Shown here piece by piece: positions 1 to 7,985 of a stretch of DNA of 64,000 nucleotides. How positions within the stretch are numbered: the first letter of the stretch is position 1; each line of letters starts with the position of its first letter. Position numbers and translations under genes: made by a program. Source of the DNA: Spirochaetota bacterium (lineage in GTDB: Bacteria > Spirochaetota > UBA4802 > UBA5550); contig QKCL01000052.1 in assembly GCA_003246895.1 (NCBI GenBank), forward strand, positions 1 through 64,000, given 5' to 3'. The notes beneath the pieces were generated by a model. It searched no databases. It was not told the origin of the DNA and saw nothing but the letters and a program-made list of their open reading frames with translations.

Positions 1-306
1 TTCAATTCAGACCTCATTCTCCAGGGAATAAACTCATGGCCTCTCGGACTGTTCATATTCTTCATGGCACTGCTGGGGTCAGCCGCATTCACATCAGTCG
101 TACAGGGATGGCTTATAACAAACAATAAAATATGGGAAGTACCCATCCTTCTCGCGGCAACTGTAATCCTGTTCCATCCCGGAGTAATTACACAACTGGC
201 AGGGATCAGCCCTGACTACAAGTACTACATGTATTCATTGGGAGTTCTGCTCCTAGCAGGTGTAATAGGCGGGCAGTTAATCAGGAAAAAAGCGGTTCCC
301 GCCTGA
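1..306 (+). CDS. C-terminal end of a TRAP-type fused permease (partial)
   Basis: The reading frame is open from base 1, so only the last 101 residues are present and the start lies outside the window. The fragment is strongly hydrophobic, with about three membrane segments. Its phrasing (a hydrophobic stretch, an Arg/Asn-poor loop, then a segment ending in HPGVITQLAGI) resembles the C-terminal region of 4TM/12TM fused TRAP transporter permeases, which import carboxylates using a periplasmic binding protein. The family call rests on this short tail only. It could be another multi-pass transporter. A perfect 18-bp hairpin follows directly after the stop. Confidence 0.5.
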   Translation, partial: FNSDLILQGINSWPLGLFIFFMALLGSAAFTSVVQGWLITNNKIWEVPILLAATVILFHPGVITQLAGISPDYKYYMYSLGVLLLAGVIGGQLIRKKAVPA

Positions 307-356
307 CATGCATAAAGCCATGGACAGAAAAAATACCATCCATGGCTTTATGCATG
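307..356 (+). terminator. Perfect 18-bp inverted repeat after the permease gene
   Basis: The arms 307-324 (CATGCATAAAGCCATGGA) and 339-356 are exact reverse complements around a 14-base A-rich loop. The hairpin begins right after the TGA of the upstream permease. No long T run follows, so it may be a terminator, an mRNA 3'-end stabiliser, or both. Confidence 0.5.
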
Positions 357-418
357 ACTTGACATCACACAGAATAACTCTTAAATGACATTATCAAATT
401 CAGGAATGGTTTATATCA

Positions 419-1297
419 ATGAACGTAAAAGAACTGCCGGAAAACATTATCGCTGAACTTGTCAGGGCACAGAAGAATGAGATAACAGAATACCATATAT
501 ACACAAGACTTTCAAAGAAGGTAAAGGACATTAAAAACAGCACCGTGCTTTCAAAAATTGCAGACGACGAAATGAGGCACTATAACACCTGGAAAAAAAT
601 AACCGGCAGGGAAGTAAAACCGAGCAGATGGAAAATATTCAAATTCTACTGGATAAGCCGCATACTTGGACTCACCTTCGGAATCAAGCTCATGGAGAGA
701 GGAGAGGAGTCTGCAAACGTTAACTACAATGAAATGACCGGAACTGTACCCGGGGCAAAACACATAGCAAAAGAGGAAGATGAACACGAAAAGATGCTCA
801 TTGACATGATCGAAGAGGAACGCCTCAACTACATGGGATCCGTAGTGCTCGGCCTAAACGATGCCCTAGTTGAACTAACAGGTGCCCTTGCCGGTATGAC
901 TCTGGCCCTTCAGAATTCAAGACTCATAGCACTGGCAGGACTGATTACGGGGATTGCCGCATCCTTCTCGATGGCAGCAAGCGAGTATCTTTCACAGAAG
1001 GCGGAGGAGTCTGAAACAGCCCTTAAATCTTCACTCTACACAGGTACTGCCTATATTTTCACAGTGGCCTTTCTCATACTGCCCTATCTCATACTGGACA
1101 ATTACTTTCTGAGCCTCGGCATAACACTTTCGATAGCTGTATTTATTATATTTATTTTCAACTACTACATATCCGTTGCAAAGGAGCTGAATTTCAGAAG
1201 GAGATTTGTGGAGATGACAATAATAAGCCTCGGGGTATCGGCAATTTCATTCGGAATCGGAATGGTGGTCAGAAAATTTCTGCCTATTGACATATAG
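419..1297 (+). CDS. Ferritin-like domain fused to VIT1/CCC1 iron/manganese transporter
   Basis: This 292-residue membrane protein probably senses or binds iron and exports Fe2+/Mn2+ from the cytoplasm. Residues 1-140 form a rubrerythrin/ferritin-like four-helix domain with di-iron style ligands: Glu21/Glu24, the DDEMRH motif near 49-54, and an EEDEHEKM motif near 118-125. Residues 141-292 form a VIT1/CCC1 transporter with the GLNDALVELTGALAGMT signature, the SMAASEYLS helix and about five membrane segments. The same fusion is known as membrane-bound ferritin (MbfA) in alphaproteobacteria, where it exports iron under excess. An AGGA motif lies 14 bases before the ATG. The gene stands alone between hairpins, and no Fur or Irr site was recognised. 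Confidence 0.85.
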   Translation: MNVKELPENIIAELVRAQKNEITEYHIYTRLSKKVKDIKNSTVLSKIADDEMRHYNTWKKITGREVKPSRWKIFKFYWISRILGLTFGIKLMERGEESANVNYNEMTGTVPGAKHIAKEEDEHEKMLIDMIEEERLNYMGSVVLGLNDALVELTGALAGMTLALQNSRLIALAGLITGIAASFSMAASEYLSQKAEESETALKSSLYTGTAYIFTVAFLILPYLILDNYFLSLGITLSIAVFIIFIFNYYISVAKELNFRRRFVEMTIISLGVSAISFGIGMVVRKFLPIDI

Positions 1298-1309
1298 GCC
1301 ATAAATCTC

Positions 1310-1327
1310 CGGCAATAGGCATTGCCG
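1310..1327. terminator. Short hairpin between convergent genes
   Basis: CGGCAAT (1310-1316) and ATTGCCG (1321-1327) pair around a four-base loop. They lie between the end of the iron exporter and the end of the converging PAS remnant. No T tract follows on either strand, so the terminator role is weak. Confidence 0.3.
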
Positions 1328-1352
1328 AAACATGAGACATCATGTAATCAAT

Positions 1353-1745
1353 TTACTTATAGTGATCAGGGAAATGCTTCTCTGCACATTCCGGGCAGAT
1401 ACTGTGAGAGAAATCCGCGTTTGAATTGCTACAGATATATTTTTCCATGACCTGCCAGTTCCCCTGATCATCCCGTATCTTTTTGCAATATGAACAGATG
1501 GGCAAAAGTCCAGTCAGTGTTTTCACCTGGGAAACTGCTTCTTTCAGTTCGCCGATAAGTTTTTCCCGTTCCAGCTCCGCCTTTTTTTGTTCAGTAATAT
1601 CCTGGTTTGTACCGTGTGCCCGTATAAAATTTCCTGAGTCATTCTTGATACCCATAATCCTCGCCAGAACATGCCGAACCTGCCCGTCTCTGCGAGTAAT
1701 CCGGTGCTCATCAAGATTTTCCGTAATCTGAATTAAAGGCGGAAT
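1353..1745 (-). pseudogene. Truncated PAS protein with C-terminal ICSYCK cysteine domain
   Basis: The frame stays open upstream to about 1745, where an in-frame stop cuts it off. The 5' part (about 1656-1745) still encodes PAS-like sequence (NLDEHRITRRDGQVRHVLAR), but no start codon or full PAS domain remains before the neighbouring HAD gene. From 1655 the product continues with a PAC-like segment ending GTNQDITEQKKAE, a coiled coil, and a terminal module with CSYCKKIRDD and HSICPECAEK. A full-length relative with the same terminal module is encoded at 48392-49570. This looks like the 3' remnant of a larger PAS sensor. An ATG at 1655 could still make a 100-residue product. Confidence 0.65.
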
Positions 1746-1755
1746 TCAAAAAGAA

Positions 1756-2337
1756 TCAAAGCCACTTCCTCACATCCGTTGCTTTCATCCCTGCTGCCCC
1801 GGCACCTTCAAGGCCCGGATCTCCGTCTTCAAAAACTTCACACTCATCCGGATTTACGCCTATAAGCTCAGCCGCCTTCAGAAATACTTCCGGGTGCGGC
1901 TTGGAGTTTTTCACGTCATCTGCAGACACAATACCCATGAAATATTTTTCGATTCCCAGTTTTTCCATTGTGTATTCAGTGATACCCCTGTTGCTGCCCG
2001 TTGCAATTGCCATTGGCAAAACATTATAATAAGATTTAATGATTTCAAAAACCGGTTTAATTAATTCTATCTGCGAAATATAATCGTAATGCAGTTTATT
2101 CTTTAGATCCGCAACAGCATTTGCATCCAGACTCATGTTGTATTCTTTATTATATGTGTCAACAACCGCCGTAAGAGAATAGCCTGCTTTTGAGTAGAAG
2201 AACTCCTCATCGAAAACAGCATTGTGCACTTCAAAGGCCTTCTGCCATGAAATAAAATGCACAGGCATGCTGTCAGTAATTGTTCCGTCAAAATCAAAAA
2301 TAAGTCCTTTAATATTTTCATCAACCCTATATGCCAT
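1756..2337 (-). CDS. HAD-family phosphatase, beta-phosphoglucomutase/YqaB-like
   Basis: This 193-residue cytoplasmic protein should dephosphorylate, or move phosphate on, a small sugar phosphate. Motif I is DFDGTITDS near residues 15-23, which supplies the nucleophile and acid/base aspartates. Motif II is ATGSN, motif III is the SKPHPEVF lysine, and motif IV is EDGDPG. A helical cap follows motif I, as in subfamily IA enzymes such as fructose-1-phosphate phosphatase YqaB and beta-phosphoglucomutase. The substrate cannot be told from sequence. AAAGGA precedes the ATG at a good distance. The stop lies a few bases from the truncated PAS gene, suggesting that the deletion of that gene ended here. 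Confidence 0.85.
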   Translation of the reverse strand: MAYRVDENIKGLIFDFDGTITDSMPVHFISWQKAFEVHNAVFDEEFFYSKAGYSLTAVVDTYNKEYNMSLDANAVADLKNKLHYDYISQIELIKPVFEIIKSYYNVLPMAIATGSNRGITEYTMEKLGIEKYFMGIVSADDVKNSKPHPEVFLKAAELIGVNPDECEVFEDGDPGLEGAGAAGMKATDVRKWL

Positions 2338-2523
2338 TTTTTAATCCTTTATAACACAGTTACATTTTAGAGGTACACGTGCATAGATAAGTTTCAGTGA
2401 AGTTTTAATTTTTTCCATGCATATTTGAAGAAAGCACCGCCCGTTTCACTGGATGAACGCAGATATTAAAGGAGATTGACCCAAATAATTGAAGAATGCG
2501 TACCATATTTAAATCTGCGGTAT

Positions 2524-2874
2524 TCATTTTTTACTCCGCCGTTCCTCAAGGATATAGACTCCGGTAATTTTACTGCGGAAACTTTTATTATCACTGACTG
2601 TTCCGATAACACTCACACGGTCTCCCCTTACCGGTTTTTCACTATTTGCATATACCCAGATGGAGTCTGTATTATCTTCAAATATCCGATAGACGACACC
2701 CCCTTTAACTGGAACTGAAATTGAATCAGTAACCAGCCCCTCAACCTTTACCCGTTTACCTGTATATAAATTAGGATTTGCCCGGATATCACGCAATGCG
2801 GTTCCTGTGCTCAAACAGCCTGTAAAAGCCGTAATGATTATTATAATATTTGTTTTTATAAGAAACCTTTTCAT
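2524..2874 (-). CDS. Small OB-fold-like lipoprotein
   Basis: The 116-residue product has a short basic N-terminus, a hydrophobic stretch and a lipobox-like AFTGC with the cysteine near residue 20, so it is probably lipid-anchored. The mature part (GKRVKVEGLVTDS, then GDRVSVIGTVSD) has the alternating strands of bacterial OB-fold or NirD/YgiW-like modules. No enzymatic residues are evident. Its ATG overlaps the stop of the upstream gene 2871-3431 by four bases, so the two are translationally coupled. The function is unknown. Confidence 0.7.
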   Translation of the reverse strand: MKRFLIKTNIIIIITAFTGCLSTGTALRDIRANPNLYTGKRVKVEGLVTDSISVPVKGGVVYRIFEDNTDSIWVYANSEKPVRGDRVSVIGTVSDNKSFRSKITGVYILEERRSKK

Positions 2875-3431
2875 TTCTTCATCCCGCTCTTCCTATTCTT
2901 TTCAGTTTTGCCTTTTGCATTAAAGCATGTTTTTTTGAAAAGTGATGCCCTGTCAAGATAGAGATGACTCATTGCCCCTGCCAGAAACGCCGCAAAATAA
3001 GGCACTCCGAAAAAAAGCAGGTCCCTGTATTGATACACCTTAAGATCTACAAGAAAACCGTTACCGAAAAAAGAGGGTGCCATTAAGGGCAATCCGACCA
3101 GAATATTTCCTTTGATGGAGTGAGTCCATCCACGGTGCTTACTCACTGCGGGCATCATGGCAAAAAGGCCAAGAACAGCTGCTTCAAAATAGTAATCCAG
3201 TACTGCTATCAGTACTATGTCAATGACCACAAAAATCATGTAGATGTAGATGCGGCTTTTACTGCCGATATCAGAGTCCGGCCACATTGAACCAAACAGG
3301 GAAAATAAAATAAAGAGCGGAAACTCGAACCATGAAAAAGAAGAAAAAAGAATCTGAAAGGGAAGCATTATTGCCAGACAGATAAATGCTGCATAAAACC
3401 CGCCTCGAATATGACCGGAAAAATCAGACAT
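2871..3431 (-). CDS. YdjM-like inner-membrane metal-dependent hydrolase (DUF457)
   Basis: The 186-residue integral membrane protein has about four to five hydrophobic segments. It carries the family's conserved polar motifs: an N-terminal HIRGGF histidine, WPDSDIGSKSR near 50-60, KHRGWTHS near 98-105, and SHLYLDRAS near 155-163. These Asp/His clusters define the LexA-regulated, putatively metal-dependent hydrolase family PF04307 (YdjM). Its biochemical role is not established; links to membrane phospholipid hydrolysis have been suggested. A strong GGAGGTGAT site precedes the ATG. It leads a two-gene operon with the small lipoprotein downstream. Confidence 0.75.
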   Translation of the reverse strand: MSDFSGHIRGGFYAAFICLAIMLPFQILFSSFSWFEFPLFILFSLFGSMWPDSDIGSKSRIYIYMIFVVIDIVLIAVLDYYFEAAVLGLFAMMPAVSKHRGWTHSIKGNILVGLPLMAPSFFGNGFLVDLKVYQYRDLLFFGVPYFAAFLAGAMSHLYLDRASLFKKTCFNAKGKTEKNRKSGMKK

Positions 3432-3944
3432 ATCACCTCCGATAAAAATAATTTTCTGTTATCATGATTTTAAATCCGTTACCTTTTTTCAAGTTCTTTC
3501 CGGTTCAAAATTTTTTTCGACAATCAATTGACTCAGCAGAATTTTTTCAGGCAGAGATATTAAAATCTGCCGCATTCCTGATGAAATTCACACAATCTCT
3601 GTTTTGCATAATTACATTTTTCTCAAAAAATATACAGACAATGGTGAAAGGCCTATTCTATTTATCCACATAAGGATATGACGATTACTCTGAAGTAAGT
3701 TAATGCCCACAGAGCACAAAAATATTCCTGATTATGCCATGAGTATACTGAAGAGCTTAATCAGCTGTGCAATTAATTGTTGGTCATTTATGATAATCGG
3801 AATACTGTGATTATTATACTGCAGATTTCTAAAAAGAGCGGCTTATTGTATTAAAACATAACAAATTGATGACATTGCGGACACAATATCCGATAGACCT
3901 GTATGTATTCTTAAACTATTATAAATACTGTTTTAGGGGCGGTT
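3432..3944. other. A+T-rich intergenic region, no gene recognised
   Basis: These 513 bases separate two divergent units. The sequence is rich in T and A runs, and short open frames inside (for example 3464-3673) have no ribosome site and composition unlike the neighbouring genes. A TATAAAT-like -10 near 3920 may serve the small gene at 3945. Nothing else is supported. Confidence 0.5.
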
Positions 3945-4190
3945 ATGGAAGAGATACTGCGATCACAATGGAACTATATGCTCTGCAGAAAAGATGGAGA
4001 ACTGGTATTTTCCGTAATCTGCGGAAGTGTGGCGATTTATGAAATCAATATTTTTCTTAACAAACAGGAGACTGAAAATTATCATGAGAAAGGTGAAGAA
4101 TACCTTAATGAACTTGCTGACCGAATAAGAAACAACCCCGGCTTGTACAAAGACAGACATATTGATCTGGAAAATGAACATTTAAACTAG
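3945..4190 (+). CDS. Small conserved-looking hypothetical protein
   Basis: This 81-residue acidic soluble protein is preceded by a strong AGGGGCGG site. The sequence (a CGSVAIYEINIFL strand region followed by EEYLNELADRIRNNP) suggests a small alpha/beta fold with an amphipathic helix. No catalytic motif, membrane segment or signal peptide is visible. Codon use matches the surrounding genes, which supports it being real. I do not recognise the family and assign no function. Confidence 0.6.
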   Translation: MEEILRSQWNYMLCRKDGELVFSVICGSVAIYEINIFLNKQETENYHEKGEEYLNELADRIRNNPGLYKDRHIDLENEHLN

Positions 4191-4258
4191 GCAGCATCTG
4201 AACTTGTTGTGGCCGAATCCGCACAGAAAAGACCTTAACAATAGGGCATTTCACCCAT

Positions 4259-4522
4259 TTATGAACTCTGTCTCATCTTTATCATTACTTCTTCGGGCCA
4301 GTCTGAAGTATCAGTGTCTGCCAGAGGCTGTCCGTCAGGCATCATGTTTACAGGAACCTTATTCTGGTCTCCAAGGACCATACCCAGCTTTCTCCTGATA
4401 CAGTCCCTCTGCATGGGGCCTTTGCAGTAGAGTTTGGCAAGCCCCACAAGAGCCAGTTTCCTTTCATCATATTTCCGGTATTCCCTGAAAAAAATGCATG
4501 TACCAATCTGTAAGCAATCCAT
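4259..4522 (-). CDS. Small four-cysteine conserved hypothetical protein
   Basis: The product is about 87 residues from the ATG at 4522; a GTG nine bases upstream is an alternative start. It carries an N-terminal CLQIGTC motif, a FFREY aromatic patch, and AKLYCKGPMQRDCIRRKLG, followed by a VPVNMMPDG tail. This pattern of four cysteines (two near the N-terminus, two about 30 residues later) matches a family of short proteins seen in diverse environmental Gram-negatives. They may bind an Fe-S cluster or zinc, though no member's function is known to me. It converges on the small gene at 3945. Confidence 0.65.
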   Translation of the reverse strand: MDCLQIGTCIFFREYRKYDERKLALVGLAKLYCKGPMQRDCIRRKLGMVLGDQNKVPVNMMPDGQPLADTDTSDWPEEVMIKMRQSS

Positions 4523-4531
4523 CGACGACAC

Positions 4532-5105
4532 CCGCTTCTTAAAAAGTTAATCTCACTGAATTATTGTTCCAGAGAAAAATATTATTCAAAACTATTATTT
4601 AAAAAAGTCAAGGTTATTAAAGAAAATGGGCTTCTAATCATTCAAACTGGACAGGTACTTTACGCGTCACCTGTCCGACCAGATCGCATTTAACATTCCA
4701 CACAGACAGCATTCACGAAATGTGTACATGTATATTTTGGCGTCCCCGTCCATGCCGCCATTAGGCGTATTGCATGCAATACGCTCCTGCGATGTGAATG
4801 ATTTTTTCAGAAATGAAAAAAATCATTCTGCACCTGCGGGCGGGCCAATCCGGGCTCCACTTCGTTTCGGTGCTGCGCACCAGCCGGAGCTGCCCTGCGT
4901 GTCCCTGACGCATGGTCATGTAAACAACTTTCACAATCTGCACTGGAATTGAAGTATCCAATGCTTCATAAGAACAGAAATACCACCCGGAAAAAATATT
5001 ATTTCTGAATAATAAATTAACTGTTTTCTAATGAGCAAAGAAAATTTTGAATCTCAAACACTAAACATTTGTTGACATAAAATTTCACCATGATACTCTT
5101 GCATC
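4532..5105. repeat. G+C-rich palindromic islet in an A+T-rich gap
   Basis: The gap before dinB contains a block (about 4740-4930) much richer in G+C than its flanks. It holds a perfect 20-bp palindrome (GCGTATTGCATGCAATACGC, 4765-4784). A 12-bp inverted repeat follows at 4796-4807/4817-4828, and then a string of short hairpins such as GGTGC/GCACC. Frames through it on both strands lack ribosome sites. It resembles the dispersed extragenic repeats of some spirochaetes, but a second copy is not present in this window. A TTGACA at 5072-5077 may belong to the dinB promoter. Confidence 0.45.
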
Positions 5106-6206
5106 ATGGACTGCAGAAAAATCATACATATAGACATGGATGCCTTTTACGCATCAGTTGAACAGCGGGACAACCCCAAACTTAAGGGCAAACCGGTAAT
5201 TGTAGGGGGCCCTCCAAACAGCCGCGGTGTTGTTTCCACATGTTCATATGAGGCCAGAAAATTCGGAGTCCATTCCGCCATGCCGTCTGCCCATGCAAAG
5301 AGGCTCTGCCCAAACGGGATTTTCATTTTCCCGAGATTCCATGCCTATTCGGAAGCATCCTCTGTTATAAGGTCTATCTTCCGGGAATACACTGACCTTG
5401 TGGAACCGCTTTCACTCGATGAAGCTTTTCTTGATGTAACATTCAACAAGAAAGAAGAGAGGTCAGCCACAATTATAGCAAGGGAAATTCAGCGGAAAAT
5501 TTTCGATGCCACAAGACTCAGCTCATCCGCAGGTGTTTCATACAACAAATTTCTGGCAAAGACAGCGTCTGACTTTAAAAAACCGGCGGGCCTTACTGTT
5601 ATCCGACCCATTGATGCCGAAAAATTCATTGAAGATCTCCCCATCGGAAAATTTTTCGGCATAGGCAAGGTAACTGAGATGAGGATGAAGGAGATGGGTA
5701 TAAACTGCGGCAGAGACCTCAAGGAAAGAAGCTATGATTTTCTCATGAACCATTTCGGAAAGGCAGGGCGTTTCTACTACAAAATAGTCAGGGGCATTGA
5801 CAACAGGCCCGTTGAATCCAGGAGAATAAGAAAATCAATCGGCAAGGAACGAACATTCTCCTCCGATATAATAGAGACGGATAAACTAAAGGGGATCATT
5901 TCCTCACTTACAGATGAAGTCACTGAATATATGCAGCACAGAGGAATAAAAGGAAAAACAGTATCAATCAAGGTTAAATACGATGACTTTGAAGTTGCCA
6001 CAAGGAGCAGAAGCCTTGACTCATATGTAAATGATGAGAGAACCATATACAGCACTGCAGTTGAACTCATGGACAGCACAGAAGCCGGCCTGCGCAGAGT
6101 CAGGCTCATGGGTGTAACCATGTCAAACCTGGACAATAGCCAATGCGATGATGAAAACCAGCTTCTCCTTCCTTTCCGTGAATTTGTACCGGAGCTTCAT
6201 CCATGA
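5106..6206 (+). CDS. dinB: DNA polymerase IV (Y-family)
   Basis: This 366-residue translesion polymerase copies past damaged bases with low fidelity. The N-terminus (IIHIDMDAFYASVE) gives the first catalytic aspartates and the steric-gate region. The palm motif PLSLDEAFLDV near 98-108 supplies the second Asp/Glu pair, followed by SAGVSYNKFLAKTASD and the thumb HhH region GIGKVTEMRMKEMGI. The C-terminal little-finger domain is complete; a canonical beta-clamp motif is possibly QLLLPF near residue 354. No Shine-Dalgarno site is seen and TTGACA lies only 34 bases upstream, so the message may be almost leaderless. The last four bases overlap the DUF763 gene. Confidence 0.95.
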   Translation: MDCRKIIHIDMDAFYASVEQRDNPKLKGKPVIVGGPPNSRGVVSTCSYEARKFGVHSAMPSAHAKRLCPNGIFIFPRFHAYSEASSVIRSIFREYTDLVEPLSLDEAFLDVTFNKKEERSATIIAREIQRKIFDATRLSSSAGVSYNKFLAKTASDFKKPAGLTVIRPIDAEKFIEDLPIGKFFGIGKVTEMRMKEMGINCGRDLKERSYDFLMNHFGKAGRFYYKIVRGIDNRPVESRRIRKSIGKERTFSSDIIETDKLKGIISSLTDEVTEYMQHRGIKGKTVSIKVKYDDFEVATRSRSLDSYVNDERTIYSTAVELMDSTEAGLRRVRLMGVTMSNLDNSQCDDENQLLLPFREFVPELHP

Positions 6207-7423
6207 TAAGATCCGGTACAGCAAACCTTCCGCTTCACTACGGACGTGTCCCTGCATGGCTATCCGAAAGAATGAGGCTTCTGGGAGGAGCAATTACCGA
6301 GGCAATAATAACCGAATCCGGAACAGGAGAGTTTCTCTCAAGAATTTCAGACCCCTTCTGGTTCCAGTCATTCGGTGCAGTCATGGGAATGGACTGGCAC
6401 TCATCGGGCATTACCACAAGTGTCATGCATGCCCTGAAAAAAGCGGTTAACCCAATACACAGAGATCTTGGAATATATATTGCAGGAGGCAGAGGCAAAC
6501 ACTCAAGAAATACTCCCGCTGAACTCACAGAATTCTCCGAAAGAACAGGGCTCGACGGAGAGGGCCTTGTACGTGCTTCGAAACTTTCAGCCAAAGTGGA
6601 CAACACATGCATTCAGGACGGATACAGCCTCTACCTTCACAACTTCATAATATCAGAAAAGGGCGAATGGGCTGTGATACAGCAGGGAATGAATGACGGC
6701 ACCTCCAGCGCCCGGAGATACCACTGGCATTCCGCAGGGCTGAGTTCCTTCACATGCGCCCCACACAGCGCAGTAATTGGAAAGAATGAAGGGAACATAC
6801 TAAACCTCACAGATTCAAGATCCATGGAAGCACAGAATTCAATCATGGACTTTATCTCCCTGCACCCGGACAGACAAATAAGAGAGCTGAACCTTGCGGT
6901 TTCCTCACTTCGCCTTAACATGCCCGTTCACCATGAAATCCGCCCGTGCGATGTAAACAGCAAAAGGCTGGCTTCAGTACTTGCACTTGCATATGAAGCT
7001 GAATTCTCTGAATTCAGCGACGCGCTTCTGGTTCCGGGTATGGGACCACGCACAGTACAGGCCCTGGCTCTTGTTTCTGAAATAATCTACGGCAAACCTT
7101 CCAGATTCAGGGACCCGGCAAGATTTGCCTTTGCACACGGAGGCAAGGACGGCCACCCCGCACCTGTACCGCTCAAAGTATATGACAGAACAATTCACAC
7201 ACTGAAAAAAGCAGTTTCCGAAGCAAAAATCGGCAATTCAGAAAGGCTGAAATCCATCAGAAAACTTGATGAAATATCCAGATACATTGAAAATAATTTA
7301 TCTCCTGAATGCAGCATAAATGAGGTAATAAAACACGAAAAAAAAATTTCATCTGAACACGGGGGCAGAACGGTATTTGACGGCAAGGGGGAAAATTATG
7401 AAAGGCAGCTTGATCTTTTCTAA
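6203..7423 (+). CDS. DUF763 family protein coupled to dinB
   Basis: The 406-residue soluble protein matches DUF763 (PF05559), known mainly from archaea and scattered bacteria and still without an assigned activity. The N-terminal half has the conserved MIRSGTANLPLHYGRVPAWL opening, SDPFWFQSFGAVMGMDWHSSG near 50-70, and a GGRGKHSR loop. The C-terminal half has LLVPGMGPRTVQALALVSE near 275-293, reading like a helix-hairpin-helix DNA-binding turn, then a basic FRDPARFAFAHGGKDGHP segment. Its ATG overlaps the dinB stop (ATGA), so the proteins are made together. That arrangement suggests a nuclease or accessory role in damage tolerance, which is inference. Confidence 0.85.
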   Translation: MIRSGTANLPLHYGRVPAWLSERMRLLGGAITEAIITESGTGEFLSRISDPFWFQSFGAVMGMDWHSSGITTSVMHALKKAVNPIHRDLGIYIAGGRGKHSRNTPAELTEFSERTGLDGEGLVRASKLSAKVDNTCIQDGYSLYLHNFIISEKGEWAVIQQGMNDGTSSARRYHWHSAGLSSFTCAPHSAVIGKNEGNILNLTDSRSMEAQNSIMDFISLHPDRQIRELNLAVSSLRLNMPVHHEIRPCDVNSKRLASVLALAYEAEFSEFSDALLVPGMGPRTVQALALVSEIIYGKPSRFRDPARFAFAHGGKDGHPAPVPLKVYDRTIHTLKKAVSEAKIGNSERLKSIRKLDEISRYIENNLSPECSINEVIKHEKKISSEHGGRTVFDGKGENYERQLDLF

Positions 7424-7431
7424 AAAATAAA

Positions 7432-7453
7432 AGCCCCCTTTCAGCAGGAGGCT
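7432..7453. terminator. Bidirectional terminator between DUF763 and HU
   Basis: AGCCCCCT (7432-7439) pairs with AGGAGGCT (7446-7453) with one mismatch and a six-base loop. An A-rich stretch precedes it (T-rich on the minus strand). It sits between the two converging genes and can serve both. Confidence 0.55.
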
Positions 7454-7462
7454 CCGGAAAAA

Positions 7463-7762
7463 TTACTTCTTGTTTTTCGCTTTGGCAGCAACGGCTTTAA
7501 GTGCAGCACCAGCCTTGAAACCGATAGATTTGGATGCCTTGATTTTGATCTCCTCACCTGTAAGAGGGTTTCTGCCCTTTCTTGCAGATCTTGTTTTAAC
7601 ACAAAATGTTCCAAAGCCGATGAGCTGAACCGAACCGTCCTTTTTTATACCCTCTTCTATACCAGCAATAACGGCCTTAAGGGCTCTTTCAGCAGCTGCC
7701 TTTGATTCAAATTTTGCGTTTTTATCTTTAAGCATTGTTTCAAGTAATTCCTGTTTATTCAT
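7463..7762 (-). CDS. HU-family histone-like DNA-binding protein
   Basis: This 99-residue basic nucleoid protein bends DNA and compacts the chromosome. It has the N-terminal dimerisation helices (MNKQELLETMLKD, then AERALKAVIAGIEEGIKK), the GSVQLIGFGTF strand, and the DNA-binding arm region RSARKGRNPLTGEEIKIKASKSIGFKAG with the invariant Arg-Asn-Pro. A lysine/alanine tail closes it. The ATG at 7760-7762 is chosen because AGAGGT precedes it. An upstream in-frame start would add 11 residues unlike the family. Bent-DNA factors of this kind could assist the sigma-54 promoters in this window, but nothing here shows that directly. Confidence 0.92.
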   Translation of the reverse strand: MNKQELLETMLKDKNAKFESKAAAERALKAVIAGIEEGIKKDGSVQLIGFGTFCVKTRSARKGRNPLTGEEIKIKASKSIGFKAGAALKAVAAKAKNKK

Positions 7763-7985
7763 CGCAACCTCTGTATTATTTATTAGACAATTCAATCTTT
7801 CCCCATTAATAGTTTAGTCAAGAAAATTTTAAAAACATTGTGATTATATACCTGCCATATAAGGATTCCCGGGCCTGTGATATCCAAATTAATCCATTTA
7901 CTTCCTTGACACAATATTTCATATGTGCAAAAAATGAAAAATTAGCAGTATTTCAATATTTCATTGAAAAAGGAGAGAAATAAAG

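Noticed and set aside
3464-3673. 69-codon frame in the A+T-rich gap
   Set aside because: Poor composition for a gene, no ribosome site, no family resemblance.
4722-4952. Frames on both strands of the palindromic islet
   Set aside because: They overlap each other and the palindromes, with no ribosome sites.
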